A stretch of 64,000 nt of DNA from contig NZ_PQIG01000074.1 in NCBI RefSeq assembly GCF_012349115.1, forward strand, positions 39,950-103,949, in the 5' to 3' direction. The first letter of the stretch is position 1, and every line of letters starts with the position of its first letter. Below the pieces are notes generated by a model that saw only the letters and a list, made by a program, of their open reading frames with translations, was not told where the DNA came from and made no database searches. Shown one piece after another: positions 34,811 through 44,982 of this stretch. The position numbers were made by a program, and so were the translations under genes. The stretch comes from Rhizobium ruizarguesonis. Its GTDB lineage: Bacteria; Pseudomonadota; Alphaproteobacteria; Rhizobiales; Rhizobiaceae.

Positions 34811-37800
34811 CTACTCCGCGGCTGCGCGCTTGAGGCCGGAAATCTGGGTGATATAGGCGCGCAGTGCCGCCGGCCGCACCGGTTTGTGCTGAACGGCGAT
34901 GCCGTATCGCTCGGCCTCGCTGCGCACCTCCGGCGTGCGGTCGGCCGTGATCAGCAAAGCGGGAATATCGGCGCCGAATTGCCGGCGCAGATGCAGGATA
35001 GCGGCAATGCCGGTGCCGTCGCCGAGATGATAATCGGCGATGACGATATCTGGCGGTCCGTCCCGACCGTCGATTGATATCACGTCGGCAAGACAATCCA
35101 GCGCCGCCACCTCGCAGCCCCAGCCGCTGATCAAGAGCCGCATGCCCTCGAGGATCTTCGGCTCATTGTCGATGCAGAGGATTTTCAGCCCGCTCAGCGG
35201 CTGTCCCGGACGGTCGGCGGGCGTGACGGCCGCTGTGGCCTCGGCCGGGCGCGAGACGTCGAGCGGCATGGCGATTCGGAATTCCGTGCCCCTGCCATGC
35301 GTCGAGTGCAGCTCGACCGGATGGTTGAGCACACGGGCGATGCGGTCGACGATCGAAAGGCCGAGCCCGAGGCCGGAGGCGGTTTTCGCGCCCTCGTCCA
35401 GCCGCGCGAATTCCTTGAACACGGTGCGGAATTTCGATGGCGGAATGCCGATGCCGGAATCGATCACCTGGATGATCACCTGGTTGCCGCGCCGCCGCGC
35501 GCCGACCAGCACCTTACCGCTGATCGTGTATTTGATGGCGTTGGAGACGAGGTTCTGCACCAGCCGGCGCAGCAGGTTGGGGTCGGAGCGGACCCTGAGC
35601 GACGTCGGCATGACCACCAGCTTCAGCTGCTTTTCGCGGGCGATCGGCGCGAAATCGGTCTCGATACGCTTCAGCAGGTCGGAGAGCGCGACGGAGGCAA
35701 GCCGCGGTCGCATGGCGCCGGTATCGAGCCTGGAGATATCGAGCACCGCGCCGAGAATGGTCTCGACCGATTCCAGCGCGGAATCGATGTTGCGCACGAT
35801 CAGGCTGTTGTCGGATTGCGCCATGCGCTCGACCAGCGCCGAGGAATAGAGCCTGGCGGCATTGAGCGGCTGCAGGATATCGTGGCCGGCGGCGGCAAAA
35901 AAACGTGTCTTACCAATATTCGCTTCGTCGGCAGCGGCGCGTGCCTCGCCGAGTTCGTGGTTGACGCGGGTAAGCTCGGCCGTACGTTCGGCAACGCGCT
36001 GCTCCAGAGTCTCATTCGCTTGTTTCAGCGCCTGGTCGGCACTCACGCGCTGGGTGATGTCGGTGAAGGTGGCGACGATGCCCTTGTCGGGCATGGCATT
36101 GGAACGCACCTCGATGATCCGCTCGCCGCCCCCGAGCACCAGCGAAAAGGGTTTGTCGAGCGTCAGGAAATGTCGCACCGTCTGGCTGAGATCGCCGGGC
36201 GCGATATCGCCGCGCTGGCTGAGCGTAGTGACGATATCGGACAGGGGAAAACCGACCTGGCCGGCACTTTCCGGCAGATCCAGCAATTGCCGGAAGCGCC
36301 GGTTCCAGATCGTCAGCCGGTTGGAACTGTCGAAGACCGCAATGCCCTGGTCCATCTGCGAAAGTGCTGTCTGCAGCATGTCCTGGTTATATTGCAGTGC
36401 CTCGCTCGCCTGGTCGAGCAGCCAGGCCGTGTCGGAAGAGGCATCCTCGATCTTCTGCAGGATCAATGACAGCACCAGCCGGGCCGAAGACGAGCCGATG
36501 GCGCTGCCGAGGAGCTGTTCGCTGAAATGGATGAGCGCCATGTCCGCCGGCTGTTCGTCCTCCAGCTTGCGGCCGGAGCTCTGTTCGTAGGTCGTCAACG
36601 AGCGCTGCATGCGCTCTTCGCCGAGATAGCGCGAGATCGCCGCCTTGAGATCGCCGACGCTGATGCGGGTCTTCCAGCCGCGCGTGGCAAATTGCGAGCG
36701 CGAATGCCGCTTGACGAAGATGCCGGCCTGGATGCGTTCCAGCGGCCTGGCGTTGCGGGTGAGCGAGCCGACAATAAAGAAGGCGGTGTTGACGAGCAGG
36801 CTCATCGCTGTCGCATTGACCAGCGGATCGGCGTCGGCTGCGGTGAACAATGTCGTGCCGGGGAAGATGAAGCCGAGCACGGCGCTCGCCACATAGGAAT
36901 AATTGGGGCCGCCGAGCGAGGGCAGGAACAGCAGGTAGATCCAGATGACGAAACCGGAGGTAAGCCCGAGGATCGCGCCGCGCGCGTTCGCCCGCCGCCA
37001 GATCAGCCCGCCGAACAGCGCTGGGGCGATTTGCGCGATCGCGGCAAAGGAAAGAAGGCCGATCGAGGCAAGGCCGGCGGTGCTGTCGGTCGAACGGTAA
37101 TAGGCGTAGCCGAACAGCAGTACGGCGAAAATGGCGCTGCGGCGGATGTTCAGCAGCGTCTTGGCGAAATTGTCGCGCTGGCTGGCGCGGCCGGCGAGTT
37201 TGCGCCTGAGGAAGATCGGCATGATGATGTCGTTCGACACCATGATCGACAGCGCGACGGAATCGACGATGACCATCGCCGTTGCGGCGGAGAAACCGCC
37301 GATGAAGATGATCAGCGAAATAACGGGCATCTGGCCGGCAAGCGGCAGCGACAGCATGTAGAAATCGGCATTGCCGCTGCCGCCGAAGGTCAGCAGCCCG
37401 CCGATCGCCACCGGCAGCACGAAGAGATTGATTGATATGAGATAGGTGGGAAACAGGAAGCCGGCGAGTTTCAGCTGTTTCGGGGTTCGGTTTTCGACAA
37501 CCGTCACGTGGAATTGCCGCGGCAGCAGGATGATCGCAAAGGCCGACAAGATGATCAGGGTGATCCAGCGGCTGATCGGCGTATGGTAGCTGAGCGCCGA
37601 CATGACCAGCTCATTGTCGACGGTCTTGCGCCAGAGATCGGTCGGGCCATCGAAGAGAAACCAGATGACGCAGACGCCGGCCGTCAGGAAGGCGACGAGC
37701 TTGACCAGGGATTCCATCGAGACGGCGAGGATGAGGCCGTCCTGATGCTCCGTCGCATCTGTATGCCGCGTGCCGAACATGATGGCGAAGCAGGCAAGCA

Positions 37801-38335
37801 CCAGCGTTGCGACGAGCGGCAGGTCGAGGAAATAGAGGTTGCCGCTGCCGATGCCGTAATCGGACGGATTGACCATGGCGCTGACGGTGCTGGAGATCGC
37901 CTTGAGTTGCAGCGCAATATAAGGAATGGCGCCGATCAGCGAGATCAATGCGACGATCGTTGCGACCGTCGAGTTCTTGCCGTAGCGGGCGGCGACGAAG
38001 TCGGCAACCGATGTGAGCTTCTCCGCCTTGGCGAGCTCGATGATACGGCGAAGCAGCGGCATACCGAGCGTGAAGACCAGGATGGGGCCGATATAGATGC
38101 CGGCAAATTCCAGGCCCCGCTGCGCCGCAAGCCCGACGCTGCCGAAATAGGTCCAGGAGGTGCAGTAGATCGCAAGGCTCAGCGCATAGACTACCGGCCA
38201 TCCGCCTTCCAGCGTGCCGGGGCCGCCTTGCCGCGTGCCCGGGCCGCGGTTCTTGCGGTCGCCATAGCTCGCCACGGCGAAAAGCAGGAGCAGATAGCCG
38301 AAGGCAGACGCGAATATGACCCAGCCTGGAAGCAT
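34811..38335 (-). CDS. Hybrid sensor histidine kinase with N-terminal SSS transporter domain
   Basis: A 1174-residue membrane protein. Residues 1 to about 530 resemble sodium:solute symporters (PutP type) with about 12-13 helices. Then come a PAS-like region (ALSQMDQGIAVFDSSNRLTIWNRRF), a coiled coil, a kinase module with the phosphorylated H818 in AAAGHDILQPLNAARLY and ATP-site GLGLGLSIVDRIARVL, and a receiver with D1101 in VIADYHLGDGTG. This is the CbrA/NahK-like architecture that couples nutrient uptake or sensing to signalling. The ligand and cognate regulator are unknown; no regulator gene adjoins it. Confidence 0.9.
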   Translation of the reverse strand: MLPGWVIFASAFGYLLLLFAVASYGDRKNRGPGTRQGGPGTLEGGWPVVYALSLAIYCTSWTYFGSVGLAAQRGLEFAGIYIGPILVFTLGMPLLRRIIELAKAEKLTSVADFVAARYGKNSTVATIVALISLIGAIPYIALQLKAISSTVSAMVNPSDYGIGSGNLYFLDLPLVATLVLACFAIMFGTRHTDATEHQDGLILAVSMESLVKLVAFLTAGVCVIWFLFDGPTDLWRKTVDNELVMSALSYHTPISRWITLIILSAFAIILLPRQFHVTVVENRTPKQLKLAGFLFPTYLISINLFVLPVAIGGLLTFGGSGNADFYMLSLPLAGQMPVISLIIFIGGFSAATAMVIVDSVALSIMVSNDIIMPIFLRRKLAGRASQRDNFAKTLLNIRRSAIFAVLLFGYAYYRSTDSTAGLASIGLLSFAAIAQIAPALFGGLIWRRANARGAILGLTSGFVIWIYLLFLPSLGGPNYSYVASAVLGFIFPGTTLFTAADADPLVNATAMSLLVNTAFFIVGSLTRNARPLERIQAGIFVKRHSRSQFATRGWKTRISVGDLKAAISRYLGEERMQRSLTTYEQSSGRKLEDEQPADMALIHFSEQLLGSAIGSSSARLVLSLILQKIEDASSDTAWLLDQASEALQYNQDMLQTALSQMDQGIAVFDSSNRLTIWNRRFRQLLDLPESAGQVGFPLSDIVTTLSQRGDIAPGDLSQTVRHFLTLDKPFSLVLGGGERIIEVRSNAMPDKGIVATFTDITQRVSADQALKQANETLEQRVAERTAELTRVNHELGEARAAADEANIGKTRFFAAAGHDILQPLNAARLYSSALVERMAQSDNSLIVRNIDSALESVETILGAVLDISRLDTGAMRPRLASVALSDLLKRIETDFAPIAREKQLKLVVMPTSLRVRSDPNLLRRLVQNLVSNAIKYTISGKVLVGARRRGNQVIIQVIDSGIGIPPSKFRTVFKEFARLDEGAKTASGLGLGLSIVDRIARVLNHPVELHSTHGRGTEFRIAMPLDVSRPAEATAAVTPADRPGQPLSGLKILCIDNEPKILEGMRLLISGWGCEVAALDCLADVISIDGRDGPPDIVIADYHLGDGTGIAAILHLRRQFGADIPALLITADRTPEVRSEAERYGIAVQHKPVRPAALRAYITQISGLKRAAAE

Positions 38336-38541
38336 TGACCCTCCGCCGGCGGAAAACCCGCCGGGACCTCCCGCAACATGGGTCAGCTTAAGTTATTTCG
38401 AGCACTTTGAGAATTCCCGCCGGTCTAGGCCTTAAGTCAAAGACCGCACGGGGTATCCCCAAATAATTACGATTGCCGATTGATTAATTGCAATGAAGAT
38501 GTAGCTAATAAAAACAATTGTATCAGAGGGAGACGGATCCG

Positions 38542-38979
38542 ATGCTCAATGAGTTCAAGGCCTTTATCGCCCGCGGCAATGTCATGGATCTTGCGGTCGG
38601 CGTTATCATCGGCGGCGCCTTCGGTGGCATCGTCAAATCTCTGGTGGATGACCTCATTATGCCGATCGTCGGCGCCATTTTCGGCGGCTTCGATTTTTCG
38701 AATTACTTCTTTCCACTGTCGTCGGCCGTCAACGCGCCGACGCTTGCCGCCGCCCGCGCCCAGGGAGCGGTCTTTGCCTATGGCAGTTTTCTCACCGTGC
38801 TCATCAACTTCCTCATTCTCGCCTGGATCATCTTCCTGATGGTCAAGGGCGTGAACACCATGCGTGCCCAGATCGAGCGCCAGGAAAAGGCGGCACCGGA
38901 AGAGCTGCCCCCGCCGCCGGCAGACGTTCAGCTGCTGACGGAAATCCGCGATCTTCTCGCCAAGCGCCCGACGGCTTGA
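38542..38979 (+). CDS. mscL: Large-conductance mechanosensitive channel
   Basis: A 145-residue inner-membrane channel that opens under turgor stress. The start [34 protein letters not shown] is the MscL signature first helix, and the second helix is [23 protein letters not shown]. An Ala/Glu/Pro-rich linker and a C-terminal bundle helix ([12 protein letters not shown]) follow. The start at 38542 follows GGGAG. Confidence 0.97.
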   Translation: MLNEFKAFIARGNVMDLAVGVIIGGAFGGIVKSLVDDLIMPIVGAIFGGFDFSNYFFPLSSAVNAPTLAAARAQGAVFAYGSFLTVLINFLILAWIIFLMVKGVNTMRAQIERQEKAAPEELPPPPADVQLLTEIRDLLAKRPTA

Positions 38980-39090
38980 TCCCGTCCGCTGCGGCCGGGC
39001 TCAATCATCATGAAAATCGATAAGCCATCACTGGATGTCATGGGATTTGCCGGTACAAATCCGCTATGAAGGCGGAAACCGGAGATATGC

Positions 39091-40257
39091 ATGTCGATCG
39101 TCAGCAGCCTTAGCCCGCGCGCAGTAGCGGCGCCCGAAAGCGGGATCGTCGAAGTCGTCAATTACGCCCGTGGCCGCGAGGGTCTGCTGCCGCTCTGGGT
39201 GGGCGAGGGCGATCTGGCGACGCCCGATTTCATCAGCCGGGCGGCGATGGACGCGCTTGCCGCCGGCGAGACCTTCTACACCTGGCAGCGCGGCATTCCG
39301 GAGCTTCGCCAGGCGCTTTCGGATTATTACACCAGACATTTCGGAATCCGGCTTCCGGTCGAGCATTTCTACGTCACCGGCTCCGGCATGCAGGCGATCC
39401 AGATCGCCGTGCAGGCGCTGACCTCGCCGGGTGACGAACTGGTTTACCTCTCGCCTTCCTGGCCGAACATCGCCGCCGCTCTCGAAATATCCGGTGCGCG
39501 CTCCGTTGGTGTCGAGCTGCAGTTCGAAGGTGGTAAATGGGCGGTCGATCTGAACCGCATCGAAACCGCGATCACGCCGAAGACCAAGGGCATCTTCATC
39601 AACACGCCGTCGAACCCGACCGGCTGGACGGCAACGAAGCAGGATCTTGGCGATATCCTGGCGCTCGCCCGCCGGCACGATCTCTGGATCATGGCGGATG
39701 AAATCTACGCCCGCTACTACTTTGCCGGCGGCCGCGCGCCCTCTTTCCTCGACGTGATGGAAGAGGGCGACAAGGTCATCTTCGTCAATTCCTTCTCGAA
39801 GAACTGGTCGATGACCGGCTGGCGCGTCGGCTGGATTGTAGCACCCCCTGAGATGGGCCAGGTGCTCGAAAACCTCATCCAGTATTCGACATCGGGCGTG
39901 GCGCAGTTCATGCAGAAGGGCGCCGTCGCAGCCCTTGATCACGGCGACGATTTCGTCGCTGCCAATATCGCCAAGGCGGCCCGCTCCCGCGATATCCTCT
40001 GCGATGCGCTTGTCGCCACCAACCGCGTCGAGACGCTGAAGCCGGACGGCGCGATCTACGCCTTCCTGAAGATCGACGGCGTCGCTGACAGCCGCAGGGC
40101 AGCGCTCGACATCGTCGACAAGACAGGCGTCGGCCTCGCTCCCGGAACGGCCTTCGGCCGAGGCGGCGAACTCTTCCTACGCGCCTGCTTCCTGCGTGAC
40201 CCCGCGCAGGTGGCGACCGCCGCCGAGCGGCTCTGCGACTATATCCTCAAGCTCTGA
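39091..40257 (+). CDS. Class I/II PLP-dependent aminotransferase
   Basis: A 388-residue fold-type I aminotransferase. GDLATPDFIS is near the N terminus, the substrate segment YTWQRGIPELRQALS follows, NTPSNPTGWTATKQDL carries the Asn/Pro motif, and the PLP lysine lies in NSFSKNWSMTGWRVGW. The C-terminal Arg region is RACFLRDPAQV. The amino-acid specificity cannot be read. It is probably monocistronic; the start at 39091 gives MSIVSSLSPRAV. Confidence 0.92.
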   Translation: MSIVSSLSPRAVAAPESGIVEVVNYARGREGLLPLWVGEGDLATPDFISRAAMDALAAGETFYTWQRGIPELRQALSDYYTRHFGIRLPVEHFYVTGSGMQAIQIAVQALTSPGDELVYLSPSWPNIAAALEISGARSVGVELQFEGGKWAVDLNRIETAITPKTKGIFINTPSNPTGWTATKQDLGDILALARRHDLWIMADEIYARYYFAGGRAPSFLDVMEEGDKVIFVNSFSKNWSMTGWRVGWIVAPPEMGQVLENLIQYSTSGVAQFMQKGAVAALDHGDDFVAANIAKAARSRDILCDALVATNRVETLKPDGAIYAFLKIDGVADSRRAALDIVDKTGVGLAPGTAFGRGGELFLRACFLRDPAQVATAAERLCDYILKL

Positions 40258-40313
40258 CATCAGTCGGCCTGCTGCGAAAAGGAGCGTCATCCACGGCCCA
40301 GGAGATCGGCGAG

Positions 40314-40497
40314 GGCTGCCCCTCATCCGGCTGCCGCCACCTTCTCCCCGCTCGCGGGGCGAAGGGGATATGCCGCGCCCTCTCCGTCCCTCGCCAACGT
40401 CCCGCATGGCACGTCCCCTCGCCCCGTTTTTACGGGGGTCCGAAGGACGGGTCGAGACGAGTGGCTCGACCCCGGTAGGTTAGGGTGAGGGGCAGCC
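40314..40497. repeat. MITE-like intergenic element with GGCTGCCCCTCA ends
   Basis: About 184 bp bounded by perfect 12-bp inverted ends, GGCTGCCCCTCA and TGAGGGGCAGCC. Inside are the CTTCTCCCCGCTCGCGGGG segment, which I recall as common in Rhizobiales intergenic repeats, and the GGGTCCGAAGGACGGGTCGA arm shared with 26704-26735. No transposase is encoded. Confidence 0.7.
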
Positions 40498-40694
40498 ATC
40501 AGCCGCGAACGCCGCGATTTTGTGCCGGAATCGCCGGATCGATAAAACTCTAGCAAAGCCCGAAATCGGCCTCTAACCACGACTCCAAACATACCCGTTC
40601 AAAGGCCTTCCAATGGCCGTTCGATAAGAAAATTGGAAAGAAAAACCGGCGCCTGATGCCCCTGCTTATAAAAACGAAAGCAGGGACGCGGGAC
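40498..40694. other. Gap before the GalE-like gene
   Basis: About 200 bp after the repeat. It holds the galE promoter, which I could not pin down. Nothing coding was seen. Confidence 0.4.
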
Positions 40695-41729
40695 ATGGCG
40701 GTTTTGGTGACGGGCGGGGCCGGGTATATCGGCAGTCACATGGTTTGGGCGCTGCTCGATGCGGGTGAGGATGTGGTCGTGCTCGACCGTCTCTCCACGG
40801 GCTTTCGCTGGGCCGTGGCGCCGGCGGCGCGTTTTTATCTCGGCGACATTGCCGATCCCGACATATTGAAAAAGGTCTTCATCGAAAACGACATCGAGGC
40901 GATCATCCATTTCGCCGGCTCCGCCGTCGTCCCGGTCTCGGTCGCAGATCCGCTTTCCTATTACGACAACAATTCCGGCAAGACCCGGGCGCTGCTGAGC
41001 GCTTCGGTCAAGGCCGGTATCCGCAACTTCGTCTTCTCTTCGACGGCGGCCGTCTACGGTCAGCAAAAGACCGACCTGCCGGTGAAGGAGACGGCCCCTC
41101 TCAATCCGGAAAATCCTTACGGCCAGTCGAAGCTGATGACCGAATTCATGCTGCGCGATGCCGCCGCCGCCTATGATTTCAACTATGTCGCGCTTCGCTA
41201 CTTCAACGTCGCCGGCGCCGACCCGCATCATCGCGCCGGCCAGTCGACTTCAGGCGCCACGCACCTCATCAAGGTCGCCTGCGAGGCAGCACTCGGCAGG
41301 CGCGACAGCGTCAATGTCTACGGCATCGATTATCCCACCCATGACGGCACCGGCGTTCGCGACTACATCCATGTCAGCGATCTCACGGATGCGCATCTGA
41401 AAGCGCTGCAGCACCTGCGCAGGGACAAGGGCTCGCTCGTTGCCAATTGCGGTTATGGCAGCGGCTATTCCGTGCTCGACGTGCTGAACATGGTCACCCG
41501 CCTGCACGGGCATTCCTTCAAGATCCACATGGCGCCGCGGCGCGCCGGCGATTCGGCAAGCGTCGTCGCAGACGCTTCGCTCGCCCGGCAGGTGCTCGAC
41601 TGGAAGCCCAGATACGATTCGCTGGAAACCATCGTCCAGAGCTCGCTCGATTGGGAACTGTTCCTGTCGAACAAGAGTGTCGACGACCTGCACAGCATCC
41701 ACCGGGCACTGGCCGCCGCTTCTTTCTAG
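40695..41729 (+). CDS. galE: UDP-glucose 4-epimerase
   Basis: A 344-residue NAD-dependent epimerase of the extended SDR family that interconverts UDP-glucose and UDP-galactose (or the GlcNAc pair). The dinucleotide motif is LVTGGAGYIGSHMVW at the N terminus, SSTAAVYGQ carries the catalytic Ser/Thr, PYGQSKLMTE the catalytic YxxxK, and RYFNVAGAD the substrate loop. The start at 40695 follows GGGAC; the longer frame from 40656 has no support. The enzyme feeds polysaccharide synthesis. Strict substrate class is not decided. Confidence 0.95.
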   Translation: MAVLVTGGAGYIGSHMVWALLDAGEDVVVLDRLSTGFRWAVAPAARFYLGDIADPDILKKVFIENDIEAIIHFAGSAVVPVSVADPLSYYDNNSGKTRALLSASVKAGIRNFVFSSTAAVYGQQKTDLPVKETAPLNPENPYGQSKLMTEFMLRDAAAAYDFNYVALRYFNVAGADPHHRAGQSTSGATHLIKVACEAALGRRDSVNVYGIDYPTHDGTGVRDYIHVSDLTDAHLKALQHLRRDKGSLVANCGYGSGYSVLDVLNMVTRLHGHSFKIHMAPRRAGDSASVVADASLARQVLDWKPRYDSLETIVQSSLDWELFLSNKSVDDLHSIHRALAAASF

Positions 41730-41764
41730 AGCACGTCCAGCAAAAGTGCGCAGCGCTTCAGGCG
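41729..41764. repeat. Half copy of the AATTCCAGC-type palindromic repeat
   Basis: Begins at the GalE stop codon with GAGCACGTCCAGCAAAAGTGCGCAGCGC, the core of the element at 32331, but the second arm has decayed. It is recognisable only by comparison with the other copies. Confidence 0.5.
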
Positions 41765-41875
41765 CCTGATGCAATAGCCTGTTTATCATCCCCGCGGCTG
41801 CGGGGCCGCATGGCGTGACGTGAATAAGGAAAATCAAGCTTTGTCTGGCTGGCTCTGGCCAACGGAAAAGAGACG

Positions 41876-43837
41876 ATGAAGAACTTTCTGGCCTCATTGC
41901 AGCTGCAAAAAGACAATCCGACGCTTCTGCTGGCGCAGTTCCAGGCCCTGTCGTCGCAGATCCCCATTCTCTATGTCCTGCTGATCATCAACGCCCTTGC
42001 AGTGGCGATCACCCACCTCAAATCCGCCCCCCTTTGGCTCTCGCTCTACATTCCTGTGACCTTGAGCGTCGTCTGTGTCTTCCGTCTCTGCTGGTGGGAG
42101 ATCAGGGGCAAGGAAGATGTGACCGCCGAGCGGGCCTACAGGCTGATGAAGCTCACGATGGCTGGGGCCGGTATCCTGACCGTCGCTTTCGGCGGCTGGG
42201 CGATTGCGCTTTACCAGTATGGCGATGCCTCCCAGCAGGGCCAGATCGCCTATTTCCTCGTTGTCACCGGCATTTCCTGCATCTTTTGCCTGATGCATCT
42301 GCCGATGGCGGCGGCGCTGACCACGGTCATCACTTTCTCGGCCATGGTCGCGACCTTCATGTTTTCGGGCAATCCCGTTTTCGTCGCGACTGCCGTCAGC
42401 GGTCTCTTCCTGATCCTGCCCTTCCTCCGGGTGATCAACAGCTATTTCCAGAATTTCGTCGGTCTCGTGCAATTGACCGAGGAACTGAAGCAGAAGCAGG
42501 CGGAAGCCGAGGAGCTGAACCTCGTCAACAGCCGCAACGCCCTGCATGACCAGCTGACCGGCCTTGCCAATCGCCGCAGCTTCTTTCTCTCGCTGGAAAA
42601 ACGGCTGCAGAAAGATCCGTCCTCGCCGCCCGTCCTCGGCATTCTCGATCTCGATGGCTTCAAGCCGGTCAACGATGTCTTCGGCCATGCCGCCGGCGAT
42701 CTCGTGCTCAAGGAGACGGCCCGCCGCTTCGTCGCGCTGGTCGGCGAAGAGGGCATCGTCTCCCGTCTCGGCGGTGATGAGTTCGGTATCATCTTTCCCT
42801 GCTCAATGACACGCCAGGCGATCGCCGATCTCGGCCAGGCGCTCTGTGCTGCCGTCCGCGACCCTTTCGAAATCCCCGACGGCTCGGTCCGCGTCTTCGG
42901 CTCCTGCGGCATAGTCTATCCCGATATCGGCGCATACACCGCCGAGGATCTCTACGAGAAAGCGGATTTCGCCCTCTACCAGGTCAAGAGCAAGCGCAGC
43001 AGCGGCGTCGAATTCTTCTCGGCCGACCACGAGAAGATTCTGACGCAGCGCCACCTGATCGAACTCGAACTGCAGGCGAACGATTTCGCCAAGGAATTGA
43101 AACTCGACTATCAGCCGATCGTCGAATTGAGGAGCGGCCGCGTCGTCGCTTACGAGGCGCTTGCCCGCTGGGACAGCGCCCGCTTCGGCCGCATCAGTCC
43201 AGACGCCTTCATTCCGGCTGCTGAGCGCACGGCCGTCATCGGCCGCATAACCCGCATCCTCTTCGCCAAGGCGCTCGAAGCGCTGGCGATCATTCCACGG
43301 CATCTCAGGCTGTCCTTCAATCTCTCGGCGCGCGATATCTGCGACCACGAAACCTCGATGGCGCTGCTGGCCATGATCACCCGCTCCGGCATCGATCCCA
43401 GGCGCATCGAATTCGAGATCACCGAGACGGCGCTGCTCTCCGATTTCGACACCGCCGACCAGGTGATATCAATGCTGCGCGCTGCCGGCATCTCGATCGC
43501 GCTTGATGATTTCGGCACCGGCTATTCGAGCCTCAGCCATATTCATCGTCTCGCCTTCGACAAGCTGAAGATCGACAAGTCCTTCGTGATGAATTTCGAT
43601 CGTGACGCCCGTTGCATGAACATTACCCGCTCGGTCGCCAATCTCTGCCAGAATCTCGGCATCGCCTCCGTCGCCGAAGGCGTCGAAAGCGAAGAGATCG
43701 CCGAGGGATTGAAGGCGATGGGCGTACGTCTGGCGCAGGGCTATCATTTCTCGCGGCCGCTGCCGCTGGAACTTGCCATCGACTACGCCGCCCGGTGCGA
43801 AGCTGCAGCCTCCGCCCGCAATTCGCTGTCTGCCTGA
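41876..43837 (+). CDS. Membrane diguanylate cyclase/phosphodiesterase (GGDEF-EAL)
   Basis: A 653-residue inner-membrane protein. Residues 1-200 contain several hydrophobic helices. The GGDEF domain keeps the full motif (RLGGDEFGIIFP) with DQLTGLANRRSFF ahead of it, so cyclase activity is possible. The EAL domain keeps YEALARWDS, NLSARDICD, EITETALLSD and ALDDFGTGYSSL, the Mg-binding residues of active phosphodiesterases. It makes or removes c-di-GMP; which activity prevails is unknown. Confidence 0.95.
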   Translation: MKNFLASLQLQKDNPTLLLAQFQALSSQIPILYVLLIINALAVAITHLKSAPLWLSLYIPVTLSVVCVFRLCWWEIRGKEDVTAERAYRLMKLTMAGAGILTVAFGGWAIALYQYGDASQQGQIAYFLVVTGISCIFCLMHLPMAAALTTVITFSAMVATFMFSGNPVFVATAVSGLFLILPFLRVINSYFQNFVGLVQLTEELKQKQAEAEELNLVNSRNALHDQLTGLANRRSFFLSLEKRLQKDPSSPPVLGILDLDGFKPVNDVFGHAAGDLVLKETARRFVALVGEEGIVSRLGGDEFGIIFPCSMTRQAIADLGQALCAAVRDPFEIPDGSVRVFGSCGIVYPDIGAYTAEDLYEKADFALYQVKSKRSSGVEFFSADHEKILTQRHLIELELQANDFAKELKLDYQPIVELRSGRVVAYEALARWDSARFGRISPDAFIPAAERTAVIGRITRILFAKALEALAIIPRHLRLSFNLSARDICDHETSMALLAMITRSGIDPRRIEFEITETALLSDFDTADQVISMLRAAGISIALDDFGTGYSSLSHIHRLAFDKLKIDKSFVMNFDRDARCMNITRSVANLCQNLGIASVAEGVESEEIAEGLKAMGVRLAQGYHFSRPLPLELAIDYAARCEAAASARNSLSA

Positions 43838-43906
43838 GCCGACCTTAAATCGACTGGAGCGATCCGTCATCGTCGTCTATTCATGGTCGTAATAGATGAG
43901 GTGAAC

Positions 43907-44971
43907 ATGCAGGACAACGAACGGCAAGACGAAGTCATCATTGAACGGCGGGGTACCGCAGGCGTCATCCGGCTCAACCGGCCGCGAGCGCTGAACAGCC
44001 TGACCCTGCCGATGATCCGGGCGATCACTGCGGCCCTTCACGACTTTGCCGGTGATCCCGAGGTGGCGAGCGTCGTGGCGACGGGAGAGGGCGAACGCGG
44101 CTTCTGTGCCGGCGGCGATATCCGCGCCCTGCATGAGAGTGCCCGCGCCGGCGACGGCCTGGCGGCAAGCTTCTGGCGCGAGGAGTTCCGCCTCAACCAT
44201 ATGATTGCCGCCTATCCCAAACCCTATGTCGCGCTGATGGACGGCATCACCATGGGCGGCGGCGTAGGCATGTCGGCGCACGGCCGCCACCGCGTCGTCA
44301 CCGAGCGCACCCGGCTGGCCATGCCCGAAACCGGCATCGGCTATGTCCCGGATGTCGGCGCCACCTGGCTGCTGCCGCGTGGCCCCGGCGAAGCCGGAAC
44401 ATGGCTCGGCCTGACAGGGCTCGATATCGGTGCGGCCGATGCGATCCACGCTGGGCTTGCCGACCTTCAGATCGCCTCGTCGCGGCTGGGCGAAGCGATC
44501 GATGCTCTCTCGAACCTGCCCCACGCCAGCTCATCCGGCGATGTCGATGCCGTGCTGCAGGCGCTTTCTGAGCCCGCGGGAGAAAGTCGGCTGCGGCAGA
44601 ACGCGGCGACGATCGATCGCGCATTTCGTTTCGACAGCGTCGAGGAGATCCTGGCAGCACTCGCCGAGGAGGAGAGCGAATTCGCCGCCGAGACTCGCCG
44701 GGTGCTGCACACGCGTTCACCGACCAGCCTGAAGCTCGCTTTGCGGCTGTTGCGAGCCGGGCGCCGCAGCGCCTCGCTTGCCGAATGCCTCGGCCGCGAA
44801 CTCGGTGCCTGCCTGCAGATGCTTGATAATCCCGATTTCTTCGAGGGTATTCGCGCCGCCGTCATCGACAAGGACCGCAATCCGCAATGGTCGCCGGCAT
44901 CAGTCGATGCCGTGCAGGCATCAACGGTCGAGAATTTCCTGAAACCGGCCGAGCCGCCGCTTTCACTCTAA
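43907..44971 (+). CDS. Enoyl-CoA hydratase family, 3-hydroxyisobutyryl-CoA hydrolase-like
   Basis: A 354-residue crotonase-fold protein. The segment GERGFCAGGDIRALHE and the oxyanion-hole region GITMGGGVGMSAHGRHRVV, MPETGIGYVPDVGATW, and an extended C-terminal helical part point to the hydrolase branch that releases 3-hydroxyisobutyrate during valine breakdown rather than to a simple hydratase. The start at 43907 (MQDNERQDE) follows GAGGTG. It is not next to other valine genes. Confidence 0.88.
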   Translation: MQDNERQDEVIIERRGTAGVIRLNRPRALNSLTLPMIRAITAALHDFAGDPEVASVVATGEGERGFCAGGDIRALHESARAGDGLAASFWREEFRLNHMIAAYPKPYVALMDGITMGGGVGMSAHGRHRVVTERTRLAMPETGIGYVPDVGATWLLPRGPGEAGTWLGLTGLDIGAADAIHAGLADLQIASSRLGEAIDALSNLPHASSSGDVDAVLQALSEPAGESRLRQNAATIDRAFRFDSVEEILAALAEEESEFAAETRRVLHTRSPTSLKLALRLLRAGRRSASLAECLGRELGACLQMLDNPDFFEGIRAAVIDKDRNPQWSPASVDAVQASTVENFLKPAEPPLSL

Positions 44972-44982
44972 ACTCGATCCGG

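Noticed and set aside
40314..40497. CRISPR-like array
   Set aside because: Short repeats are inverted and not regularly spaced; no cas genes in the window.
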